Assembly (NCBI GenBank): GCA_015680685.1
Contig: MNCI01017748.1
Location: 64,214-92,811, forward strand
Length of the DNA: 28,598 bases
From: Gnetum montanum
Taxonomy: Eukaryota > Streptophyta > Gnetopsida > Gnetales > Gnetaceae
Direction of reading: 5' to 3'
This document shows positions 20,600-28,598 of this stretch, in pieces. The notes below the pieces were generated by a model that saw only the letters and a program-made list of their open reading frames with translations, ran no database searches and was not told the DNA's origin. Each line of letters starts with the position of its first letter. Position 1 is the first letter of the stretch. Made by a program: the position numbers and the translations under genes.

Positions 20600-21257
20600 A
20601 AAGAAGTTAAGCTTGCGTTAATCTCCCCTTCTCTTCCGAGAGCCTGCACAATCAGCATCCGAGTTCTTCGATTTCTAATTTTCTACGGCACATTGAAAAC
20701 TTAGATAACCTCATTTATGGTCATTGGACACGTGCTTGTGAATTTGACTATGAACCACGGCCATTACTTTTAAGCGGCTGCGACAACTTGGTTGTTAATA
20801 GTTGCTATCATGAGCATGACTATTCCAGACCTCTGCTCATTAGCTGCAAATATCCACACAAACTTATTGTTTCCAACAATTTTCCTGGCTATAAAGAAAC
20901 GAACAACATTATGAACAAATTTCCATGGTAAAATTGCCGTTGTTTTATGTTTTTATGCTTCATCGCTCATCACCGCACATGTTGATACACCGTTACCTAT
21001 GCAGAAGAAGATTTGACCACGTGACTCGTGTAGTCGCAACTCGCAAGATTCAAAGCCGACAAACGCTGCAACAATGGCGAGTTTTGTGTTTTTTAAAGAC
21101 TTAATTAAGGGATATAAAGGGTTAAGATTCTTAGCTACAGCAAAGAAAAGGCATATTACTCGGTAAGCGTTGCATCCGTCACTAATTGGTAAGCGTTTTT
21201 ATTGACCACATATTAGCCAAAAATCCAACTGACGTGCTCGGTACTCAACACTCCACA

Positions 21258-21403
21258 GACCACCGCATTCAATAAAACGTTCGTTTTCTCGGGACAGCGA
21301 TGGGACGTAAGAAAGGCCAGCCAAACTGTTGACCACCGCATTCAATAAAACGTTCGTTTTCTCGGGACAGCGATGGGACGTACGAAAGGCCAGCGAAACT
21401 TTA
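21258..21403. repeat. 73-bp tandem duplication upstream of the TATA box
   Basis: GACCACCGCATTCAATAAAA starts at 21258 and again at 21331. The two units are nearly identical, with the few differences including GACGTAAG versus GACGTACG. Each carries AACGTTCGTTTTCTCGGGAC. The pair ends 70 bp before the TATA box at 21473, so it lies in the proximal promoter of the broken PKS gene. Confidence 0.9.
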
Positions 21404-21472
21404 TGTGCTTCGTTTTCTGTAGTTCTCTGCCACTCTCTGACTTGACGACGTAGCCAGCCAGGCTCCCTATCC

Positions 21473-21480
21473 TATAAATT
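21473..21480 (+). promoter_or_regulatory. TATA box of the PKS fragment
   Basis: TATAAATT at 21473-21480 lies 131 bp upstream of ATG 21604. That leaves a leader of about 100 nt if transcription starts some 30 bp downstream of the box. The surrounding sequence is less AT-rich than the window in general and carries G-boxes upstream. Confidence 0.55.
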
Positions 21481-21603
21481 GAGCGTTCTACCCTGGTTCT
21501 GGCAAAGCCAAATTGAGGAGTCTTAGTTTTATAAGATATACTCGGTCGTTCCATCTTTGCCACTTTGATAGATTCATAGCCATTTATTTCTATCCACGCT
21601 CCC

Positions 21604-21898
21604 ATGGCAGAATCAATGAGCAACGGCCATGGCTGAAGAAATTGCAAAGAAACTGGATTCAAATTGAATGTAGAGTTATATTGGAAGGCTCAAAGGTCAG
21701 ATGGAGGCCATTGGCACCACGGTGCTGCCCAACAAAGTGCCTCGGAGCACTTACCCTGACTACTATTTCAGCGTTACCGCTAGCGAGCACATGACGGAGC
21801 TCAAGAACAAGTTCCAGAGAATGTACGACAATTAAATAACAGATACATGTATTTGATGGAGGAGATTCTGAAGGAGCATCCTGCAATGTTGGATTTCA
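21604..21898 (+). pseudogene. Type III polyketide synthase (chalcone/stilbene synthase family), N-terminal fragment
   Basis: Beginning at ATG 21604 (MAESMSNGHG, then TGA), pieces in shifting frames match the N-terminus of chalcone synthase-type enzymes. They are KAQRSDGG, then [20 protein letters not shown] with [21 protein letters not shown] (21701-21832), then NRYMYLMEEILKEHPAM (from 21836). Intact members make flavonoid or stilbene skeletons from a CoA starter and malonyl-CoA. Here the Cys of the conserved RMCDK motif is Tyr (TAC), a short deletion follows it, and at least two frameshifts occur. The fragment covers only about the first 80 of roughly 390 residues and lacks the catalytic Cys-His-Asn region. 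The intron that normally interrupts the RMC codon is absent, so it is a retrocopy, comes from an intronless gene, or lost the intron when deleted. Confidence 0.85.
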
Positions 21899-23110
21899 GA
21901 GGGTCATCTAGTAGCAAGGTTTAGGTAAATGGCAAACATGTGCTAGTAGCACCATCCTTTAAAATTTTGGCTTCCAAAAGGCAAAGGGTCATCTAGTTGT
22001 GAATTCTAGCTGAACTACGCAGAAGTGCAAGATAGTGCGAAGTGCGATAAGCACTATCTTGCAGTACTAATCGAAAGGCACCAATACCTTCCAAAAGAAA
22101 ACAATTGCTTGTAATTTGATGCTACTAGAAGGAAAAGGATCATCCAAAAGGCTGAAGATCATTCGAAAGGCATTAAGACCTTTTGGTTGCAAATAATTGC
22201 TTGGAGATTATGGTTGCTGGAAGGTAGAGGATCATCCAGCAACAAAGTCTAGGTAAACTATGAGGACTTGCTAGTAGCACCCTTCTGTAGTCCCTACCGG
22301 AAGGCACTCAAACCTTCTGAAAGAGAATAATTGCTTTAGATTGTAGCTTCTAGAAGGCAAAGGGTCATTCGGTTGCAAATTTAAGCTAAACTATGAGGAA
22401 GTGTGACTAGCACCCTCCCATAGTTCCAACTGAAAGGCATCCAAACCTTCTAGTAGGGAACAATTACTTGTAATTTAATGCTACCAGAAAGAAGAGGGTC
22501 ATCCAAAAGGCATTAAGACCTTCCAAAAAGCATTAAGACCTTCTAGTTATGAATAATTGCTTGGATATTGTGGCTCCTAGAAGGTATTGAGACCTTCCAA
22601 TTATGAAAATTTTCTTAGAGATTGTGGCTTCTAAAAGGCAAAGGATTATCCAATAGTAAGGTCTAGGTAAACTGTAAGCACATGCCATTAGCACCCTCCC
22701 ATAGTTTCTATCGACAAGCACTTAGACCTTCTGGAAGAAAAAAATTGCTTTGAGATCATAGCTTTCGGAAGGCAAAGGGTCATCCAATTGCAAAGTCTAG
22801 CTAAATTATGAGGAATTGCGACTGGCAACCTCTCGCAATCCTAGTTAAAAGGCACTTAAACCTTCCGATAGGGAACAATTACTTGGAATTTTAGGCTATC
22901 GAAAGGAAGAGAGTTATCCAAAAGTTTGAAGGTCATCCAAAAGGCCTAAGACCTTCCGATTGAAAATAATTGCTTGGAGATTATGGATTCTAGAAGGTAG
23001 AGGGTCACCCAACAAAAAAATCTAGATAAACTATGATGAAGTGTAGACTAGCACCCTCCATAAGGTAATGATCATCTGAAAGGCATTTGAACCTTCCAGT
23101 AGGGAATGAT
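21898..23110. repeat. Complex tandem array, ~400-bp higher-order period
   Basis: The array begins at the last recognisable codons of the PKS fragment. Landmark words recur. GGCAAAGGGTCAT-type words start near 21979, 22356, 22637 and 22771, and GGTAGAGGATCATCC-type words near 22223 and 22997. Equivalent landmarks are about 377-415 bp apart, and related subunits about 130 bp apart. Each unit has a block CTAGGTAAACTATGAGGA...TAGCACCC and several AAGGCA...ACCTTC blocks. I count about three diverged higher-order copies. It encodes nothing recognisable. Confidence 0.75.
22026..22063. repeat. Perfect 13-bp inverted repeat (hairpin) in the array
   Basis: TGCAAGATAGTGC (22026-22038) and GCACTATCTTGCA (22051-22063) are exact reverse complements separated by 12 bases. 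Other array units have weaker inverted repeats at the same place, for example AACTATG with CATAGTT from about 22386 to 22424. Confidence 0.85.
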
Positions 23111-24719
23111 TTCTTATATTTTCAAACCTACTCGTAGTGTCTTGCACTTCACCTAAAACAAACTTTTGAAATGTTTTGTGCCTTCTGATAGGCCAAAATT
23201 ACATCAAGTTTTCATCTTCTTGATGGCCATTATGACTTCCTAAATCCTAAAGTAATGCTATGGTTCGAGCCCAATGTAACTCAATGTTTAAATGAACATC
23301 TAACATTAAATCATAAATGAAAATCACATACTCTATCTAACAATAAACATGAAAACTTTAATTATTCTTAAAATTTTTCTTACGTTTCTAAGTTGTCATA
23401 CTTAACCTTCATCTAATGAATATTCATAACTTTTCCAATTAAATACTAAGTTTCAATACAAGTGATGGTATCCTGAGAGATTCTTGCATCTTGGGTGGTA
23501 ATTTTTAGTCTTGGGTATTATACATTTTGATTATTTTTTCATATTTGTAATTACCTTAATTTTTAGTTCTTATATAAGCTACTATACCTATATGAAATAT
23601 ATGCAAGAAAAAGTTGGTACTCTTCCAATAGATGACCATATCTCTTGAGCTTGTTGCAATATATAACATGTAACATGAGGCTAAAGCTACAACCATTAGA
23701 TTAGTTATATTAATTTATCAAACATGAAAACTTTTATGATTCCTACTGTAATACTAAAATTTCCAACTCATCATACTTAGCTATAATTTAATGACTATTC
23801 ATAACTTTTAGAATTAAATACTAGGTTTACAATAGAAGTGTTGGTATTCCAAGAGGTTATTTTACCTTAGGTGTTAATCTTTAGTTTTTATTATTATATG
23901 TTAGGGTTTTTTTATATGCTATGAAGAGTGTGAGCTAATGCTACTCACAGTGTATCACTGTCCATGTACTAAATTCTTTCAAAAGATATCGTGCCTTCTG
24001 GTGGATATAAATTTCAAGAATTTTTGGCCTTCCAAATGGTCAAACTATCTTTTGGCTAAAACTGCATGAGACTACTACTCTCATTAGCTCATACTTTTTG
24101 GAATGCAGGATAGTGCTACTTGCAGGCCCTCACAACCTTTCTCATAACTACTACTTGCAGTATAATATGTGAATTGCATTCTATATGCAACAGTCATAAG
24201 GTGACATTGTGCAGTATGAGGTAACAAATAGAAAACATCTCAAACAATTTATCACATCAANGAATGAAGGCTAACCTTTCTAAAGAAATTTCGTTGAGAA
24301 GGTTAAGGGCTTGAAGATGTATCTTTGCTGAATGGTTATACATTGTGTAAGATTTCTAGAATAATTTACCAATTTATTATGTCATTTTATGCATTTCTTT
24401 AGTAGCATAGACGATTTTGAGCATGGTAAGGGAGTGAAGAATATTGCATGAGTAATGACATTGTCATTGAAGGCCAATCTTGCTATGCTAAATAGATTGT
24501 ATGCTATGTAAGTCTTCTATAATAGCGATTGCTAATAAGGTACACTGTTTGCTCTCATTTTAGGCAACTTATATTGTGTATGTGTTGAATGTGCTATCTG
24601 AAATATAAAATCTTTGAAGAATGTGAGAAAGATGAGAGCATGTCAATTTCTAGGAAACTACATGGGAGCAAGAAATACAAAATCCCCCAATAGGGCATTT
24701 GTCAAAATATGATATTTGA
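23111..24719. other. AT-rich DNA with array-like remnants and a second direct repeat
   Basis: GCCTTCTGATAGGCC (about 23182) and GCCTTCTGGTGG (about 23992) look like decayed outliers of the array to the left. A SINE-like B box, GGTTCGAGCCC, lies at 23263-23273. About 190 bp starting AAACATGAAAACTTT at 23345 recur at 23720, an offset of 375 bp. The reference has an unresolved base at 24261. No gene is recognised before the transposase gene. Confidence 0.45.
23345..23905. repeat. Direct repeat, two ~190-bp copies 375 bp apart
   Basis: Copy one (about 23345-23535) and copy two (about 23720-23905) share AAACATGAAAACTTT, a CATACTTA block, ATTCATAACTTTT, AATTAAATACTA and a final TTTTTAGT-rich part. 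Between them is unrelated AT-rich sequence. The 375-bp offset is close to the higher-order period of the array ending near 23110, but no sequence similarity to that array was seen. Confidence 0.55.
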
Positions 24720-24888
24720 TGGTCTTATTTCTATGATGATGCATTTTCTTGGATATATAAAAAAAGAGTAGATGATTTTATTGAAGGGAAGCAAAAGAAT
24801 CAAATCTTTTCTTGAGAATTTTTCTATAGAACAAGAAGTGGACAAAGGAGACTCACTCACAAGTAAACCATTACACTAGTCACATAAT

Positions 24889-24993
24889 GTAAGTTACTCA
24901 CTACTGCTTTGTATTTATGTAATAATGTCTTATAATACAAAGATTCATAATTTAGAAGACTACAACCCTTGTTTGAATATGTTTTTTAATCAG
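24889..24993 (+). other. Intron 1 of the MULE transposase gene
   Basis: The donor is AT|GTAAGTT and the acceptor is TTTTTTAATCAG. Joining gives HYTSHI followed by YHCQYEPN in the same phase (phase 2 on both sides). Confidence 0.6.
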
Positions 24994-25630
24994 TTATCAT
25001 TGCCAATATGAACCAAATGCTATCACAAGGATAGCACTTAAAGAAGGTAGAAAAGGAAATAAGATTAGAAGAAAGACTAGTTGTCAATTTCATTTCATAA
25101 TTTGCTATATGAGAGGAGTTAATCATGTTGCATGTATTATATACAAAGAAATGAATTATATTGACACATCAAGAGCTTACTACCATGGCTTGCTTGGTCC
25201 CATGATAGATAAAAGAAACTCACAATTCATACACATTTCCAAAGAGATGTGTTAGAAGATAATGTGTTTATGGAAGGAAAGATTAATAATATATCTCATC
25301 TATGAGAGGTATATAAAAGATCTTTTTAAGGGAGGATAGAAATTTGAGCTATCAAAAAAGAAGGATATCTTTCTTATTAAAAAAGACATCTACAACATTT
25401 GCAAAAATGTCACCCCTAATTATAAGAAAAGTGAACATGATAAAATCAGTAATCGACTTTGGCACTAAACGACTAGTGATTTTTTATTTTACTACTAGGA
25501 AGAGAACCAAGAACAAGGTGTCTCATTGATCATGGGATTGCAATAATCTTGGATGCCTAAAAAGATGATAGCTCTATCTCAATGTAGTATCCTTACAATG
25601 GATTCCACTTTTAACACTAACAAATATGGT

Positions 25631-25731
25631 GTAAGTTTCAATAATGGATGTTATTATTCCATATTAAAAATTGTTGGTGTGATAGTAGAATTATACATTA
25701 ACTAATTACAAACATGTGGTTCTCTTTGTAG
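25631..25731 (+). other. Intron 2 of the MULE transposase gene
   Basis: The donor is GGT|GTAAGT and the acceptor is TCTCTTTGTAG. Joining keeps phase 0 and links TNKYG to FHLHIVMAFD, exactly as expected across the catalytic core. Confidence 0.75.
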
Positions 25732-25931
25732 TTCCATCTTCATATTGTGATGGCTTTTGATTCATATTATAATGGATTTCTAGTTGCATGGGTGATATCC
25801 TCAGGGTGCACTAAAACTGACATAAGAGGTTGGTTTTCAAAGCTCCATTGAAGAAGCCAAGCTAAGGATCCTAATTGAATAGTAAATGCTTTCATGCTAG
25901 ATGACTTAAAGGCATATATGAATGTAATGAG

Positions 25932-26034
25932 GTAACTTTTAAGTCATTCAAAAACATACTTGAAATTATGCTACCTTGGTTTGATATATCGTAACATTTG
26001 CTTAAATTTGATAATTTAATAGGTTTGCTTTTAG
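25932..26034 (+). other. Intron 3 of the MULE transposase gene
   Basis: The donor is AG|GTAACT and the acceptor is GTTTGCTTTTAG. Phase 2 is kept on both sides, and joining leads directly into the conserved CIWHV motif. Confidence 0.65.
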
Positions 26035-26273
26035 AAGAAAAATTTTCTCATGCATTTGGCATGTGTTGGAGGGCATGGAGGAAGAACTTGGCACCCAAAG
26101 TTAGAGATTCCAATTAGAGAAAAGCAATGGGTGATCATCTTAATCATATTATGAATGAATGCAAAACTATTGTAGATGTTGTTATGGAAATAGAAAAATT
26201 TATTAACAGTTTCAAGAGAACTCAAATTTCATTAAATACTTAAAACAAAAATGGTTAAATAAAAACAAATTTA

Positions 26274-26383
26274 GTGAGTTTTTATTCCTTATTATCATTA
26301 CATAAAAGTTCATATTCACAATCATATACTCTTTGCCTATTTTTTTATTGCTTATTTTTGTCTTTAACCTTTTGTTCACAAAG
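26274..26383 (+). other. Intron 4 of the MULE transposase gene
   Basis: The donor is TTTA|GTGAGT and the acceptor is TTTTTGTTCACAAAG-like, just before ATGTGGGCT. The frame before the intron is disturbed (FIKYLKQKWLNKNK is in one phase, stops in the others), so the phase cannot be confirmed. Confidence 0.5.
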
Positions 26384-26756
26384 ATGTGGGCTAAAGCATT
26401 CTATGATGTTCCCCATGCACAACAACACAAAAATAATACTATCAAGTCATACCATGGATTTTTAAAGGGAAAATTTTTAAGAGATATAAGAAACAGGAAA
26501 TACCAAAGGATTGATTAGCTTATATGGAGCTTAACAAAGGTACAACTATATTATTGGCATAATTCAAGAATTAAAGCTACAAAATATTTAGTAAACAAGA
26601 AAGATAGAGATTTCAATAAGAAGTCATGAGAAAAGGATTTACAAATAGCTAATGTTGACTGTGTCCAAGTCATGAAAAAGGAAGATGAATATGTAGTGTG
26701 AAGTCAGAATAGTTTGATGTTAGATACTTGGTATAGGGTTTTAAAGGTGTTTTTTT

Positions 26757-27090
26757 TTTAGTATCTCTTATAAGTGTAAATGGTCTAGCCTTAGCCCTTT
26801 TTACAAGCACTCAATGAAAGTTCTTATTAGGATGAAGGGTTTCACTAATGCATTCAAGTTTTTCTTCCAAGATGAGTTTTATGATTTGTGTGTTTCTATG
26901 GAACTAAATTCATTCAAGCCACCTTAGTTCCCTAGCCAGGAAGATGCTTTGGAACTTGGAATGACATCAGAGACATTAGGATCAACTAGCCAGAGGTCTA
27001 TCATAGATGAGATGGACATGGTGGAGAGTACAAATCAAGATATGAAGGTAGACAAAGGTAAAGTAGATGCACAGTGGGGAAACAAAAATT
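26757..27090 (+). other. SWIM-finger and C-terminal part of the MULE gene
   Basis: One frame from 26757 to about 27090 is open except for a TAG near 26924. It encodes YKCKWSSLSPFYKHSMKVL followed by an acidic, Ser/Thr-rich tail. The usual SWIM ligands C.C...C.H appear as Y.C...Y.H: TAT at 26769-26771 and TAC at 26802-26804 replace two Cys codons. The tail continues in another frame at 27067-27357 (KLKNRLKKFAKNLPTNKDG). Confidence 0.6.
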
Positions 27091-27357
27091 CATAAGCTTA
27101 AAAATAGATTAAAAAAATTTGCAAAGAACTTGCCTACAAACAAGGATGGTATTTTAGAAATAGATAAACATGTGGAATTATTGGAATTGAAGTTCATATT
27201 TTCAAGTAACATAGATGGATTGGTGAATAAAAAAAGATTATCTGGTTGGAATGGTCCTACTAAACATACTGCCAAAAATATTTCTAAGCCTAACTATGCA
27301 AGAAAACTTTTTACTGAGGATGAGGATACTATTTCTTCACTTATCTATGGTTATTAA

Positions 27358-28598
27358 AATACTTTACATTGTTTTCTTTTTATTTTAATCAATTTCATTT
27401 TGCTTGCAGATTGGAGTGTAGATGGCCAAGAGAATCATGGAAAATCCTTTAATCCCATGTCTACCCTAAACCAATAGCTCATTAGATGGAATTTTTAGCA
27501 AAGGATTTTTTGTTCATCATCCTTAGAAAGCAAAATATGATTGGAGGATATTATGTATTTGTTATTGATTACTTAACAACATGTTTGTCAGTCTCTTTAG
27601 TTGGATTAAACTATACTTTATTTTACTTAATTGGGTGTTGCAAGACTATGTGTTGGATATGTGTTGCCTATTTGTATATTGTTAATTATGTTTTGTACAA
27701 TGATCCTTGTATATCTATTTTTCTTTTTTCTTATCGTGATGTCTCCAATATTTCTTTCTCAAGAACTATGAGAACATGTGATTCACATGTGCCCACAGTA
27801 TTTTTAAAATGACATGTGTGAACATGCATCTTGTAGTATTATGCAATATTTAATTTTATTAATTTATGCAAATCCCTTCTATTTCACAAAATAATTATAC
27901 AAGTTCATGTGATTCACATATCTTCACAATTTCATTTTTTTATAGAAACCAAAAACATAGTACACCTCAATGCAAGTGGCACTTTCCAAGTTTAGATTAC
28001 AAATAGCAATGAATAAAGTGATTCGCATATTGTTATATCAATATGTTTCACAAAAAATTGTGCTACCAACATACTAAGAAAGGTGTGATTTGCATTTAAT
28101 TATGCATTTCACAACTTATAGATCAAACTATTAGTAGCAACTCAAAAATGCACATTATTATAGTTAAACTACGAGAACAAAATTAATGTGTGACTCATAG
28201 TTTTCTGTAATATGTGAGTCATAGGACCTTGCATCATGGGTTAAAATGTATAAAATAAAATAAAATGAATCATTGTGATCTTGCACTTTTATTTTCACTT
28301 TCACTCTCACTTGGACACAATAGACATAAGGCAAGAAGCAACATTGTAGAAGGCCATAGAGCAAGGCTACAAAGACAACAGCAAAATATTTCATTTCAAA
28401 GCATTATATTTCAGAATTTGTAACAACAATGACTACAAAGGTAAGTTAAACCACACCATAATTATAAATTTTAATCTTTTTTCTCATGTTATGGCTAGTT
28501 GCAACAATCTACAATTTGATTAAATTGAAGAATTCTATTTTGGATATGATTTTCTCTTAAGGGATTTCATGATTTTTGAAAGTTTGCTAACAAAGCAT
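27358..28598. other. Downstream AT-rich DNA, possible small last exon and dispersed GTGATTCACAT words
   Basis: TTTTGCTTGCAG ending at 27409 is a good acceptor; with a weak donor at 27350 (GTTATT) it could add a short last exon to the transposase gene. GTGATTCACAT or close variants occur at about 27778, 27908, 28018 and 28085. The frames at 27486-27812 (+) and 28164-28394 (-) have no recognisable domain. Otherwise I see nothing. Confidence 0.4.

Larger units (their letters stand above)
24720..27357 (+). pseudogene. MULE transposase gene, FAR1-like / MULE / SWIM layout, five exons, broken
   Basis: Proposed exons: up to 24888, 24994-25630, 25732-25931, 26035-26273, and 26384 to about 27357. Introns are 101-110 bp with GT-AG ends. 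Exon 1 has YDDAFSWIYKKRVDDFIEG. Exon 2 opens with a FAR1-type zinc-binding region (YHCQYEPN, KIRRKTSCQFHF, NHVACIIY) and ends with SQCSILTMDSTFNTNKYG, carrying the first catalytic Asp. Exon 3 has FHLHIVMAFDSYYNGFLVAW and NAFMLDDLKAY (second Asp region). Exon 4 has CIWHV, then RAWRKNL after a frameshift. Exon 5 has MWAKAFYDVPHAQQHKNNTI and ends with a SWIM zinc finger that has lost two Cys. This is the layout of plant Mutator-like transposases related to FAR1/FHY3. Stops include TAG 25253, TAG 25337, TAA 25466 and two TGA in exon 3. It cannot make an intact protein. I could not find terminal inverted repeats. Confidence 0.8.

Noticed and set aside
21342-21886. Minus-strand frames of 75-106 codons and a + frame of 93 codons over the PKS region
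   Set aside because: They are shadows of the promoter and the decayed PKS fragment; the real similarity lies in other + frames.
22533-22721. 62-codon minus frame with repeated peptide
   Set aside because: The repetition comes from the tandem array itself, with no protein similarity.
24347-24564. Two GT-AG stretches of about 56 bp upstream of the transposase gene
   Set aside because: They are too short for normal plant introns, and the proposed exons between them read into stops without a recognisable motif.
27486-27812. 108-codon + frame, Phe/Ile/Leu/Cys-rich
   Set aside because: AT-rich hydrophobic sequence with no domain. It is more likely chance than a membrane protein.
27770-28100. GTGATTCACAT words about 66-130 bp apart
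   Set aside because: Spacing is irregular and the sequence between them does not align, so I do not call a tandem repeat or CRISPR-like array.
1-28598. A coordinated new gene system or operon
   Set aside because: All recognisable coding sequence is broken and almost all of it is transposon-derived. No set of intact neighbouring genes supports a system.

Overview
This window looks like intergenic, repeat-rich nuclear DNA from a land plant, probably one with a large genome such as a gymnosperm. The reasons are AT-rich sequence, no intact gene, old nested LTR retrotransposons with diverged LTR pairs, a broken chalcone-synthase-type gene fragment, and a decayed FAR1/MULE-type transposase gene with spliceosomal introns. 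Nothing suggests bacteria, phage or organelle DNA. The species assignment is inference. One ambiguous base (n) lies at 24261.

Layout. 1-2246: 3' part of a + strand Ty3/gypsy-like LTR element, with one long reading frame (509-1279) broken by two TAG codons, a polypurine tract and a complete 970-bp LTR. It was inserted at the start of one copy of a ~700-bp direct repeat (copies near 2247-2955 and 3612-4345). 4346-8887 is mostly anonymous AT-rich DNA, with a possible tRNA-derived SINE head (about 7191-7260) and a less AT-rich island (7870-8570) holding a small minus-strand frame that resembles a plastid transit peptide. 8888-9126 is a fragment resembling the N-terminal zinc-ribbon part of IS1595/ISXO2 (Merlin-type) transposases.

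10169-17989 is a nested pair, both on the minus strand. A Ty1/copia remnant (3' LTR plus the RNase H end of pol) has its LTR split just downstream of a TATA box by a complete 6.47-kb Ty3/gypsy-like element (10217-16684). That element has paired LTRs of 880 and 874 bp, a TTCTC target duplication, a decayed tRNA-Asp-type primer site, and gag pieces but no pol that I can recognise. 18071-18616 is a 276-bp tandem duplication.

20443-21898 is a promoter-like region (three CACGTG G-boxes, an ACCAACC MYB site, a 73-bp duplication, a TATA box) leading into a broken type III polyketide synthase (chalcone synthase family) N-terminus. This fragment stops where a ~400-bp-period tandem array begins (21898 to about 23110). 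The array is full of short inverted repeats.

24720-27357 is the most informative element: a MULE-type transposase gene of the FAR1 / MULE / SWIM layout. By eye I place five exons and four introns of 101-110 bp, broken by several stop codons and a few frameshifts. Genes here do not work together in a pathway. Apart from the PKS fragment and possibly the transit-peptide-like frame, all recognisable coding sequence is transposon-derived and dead.
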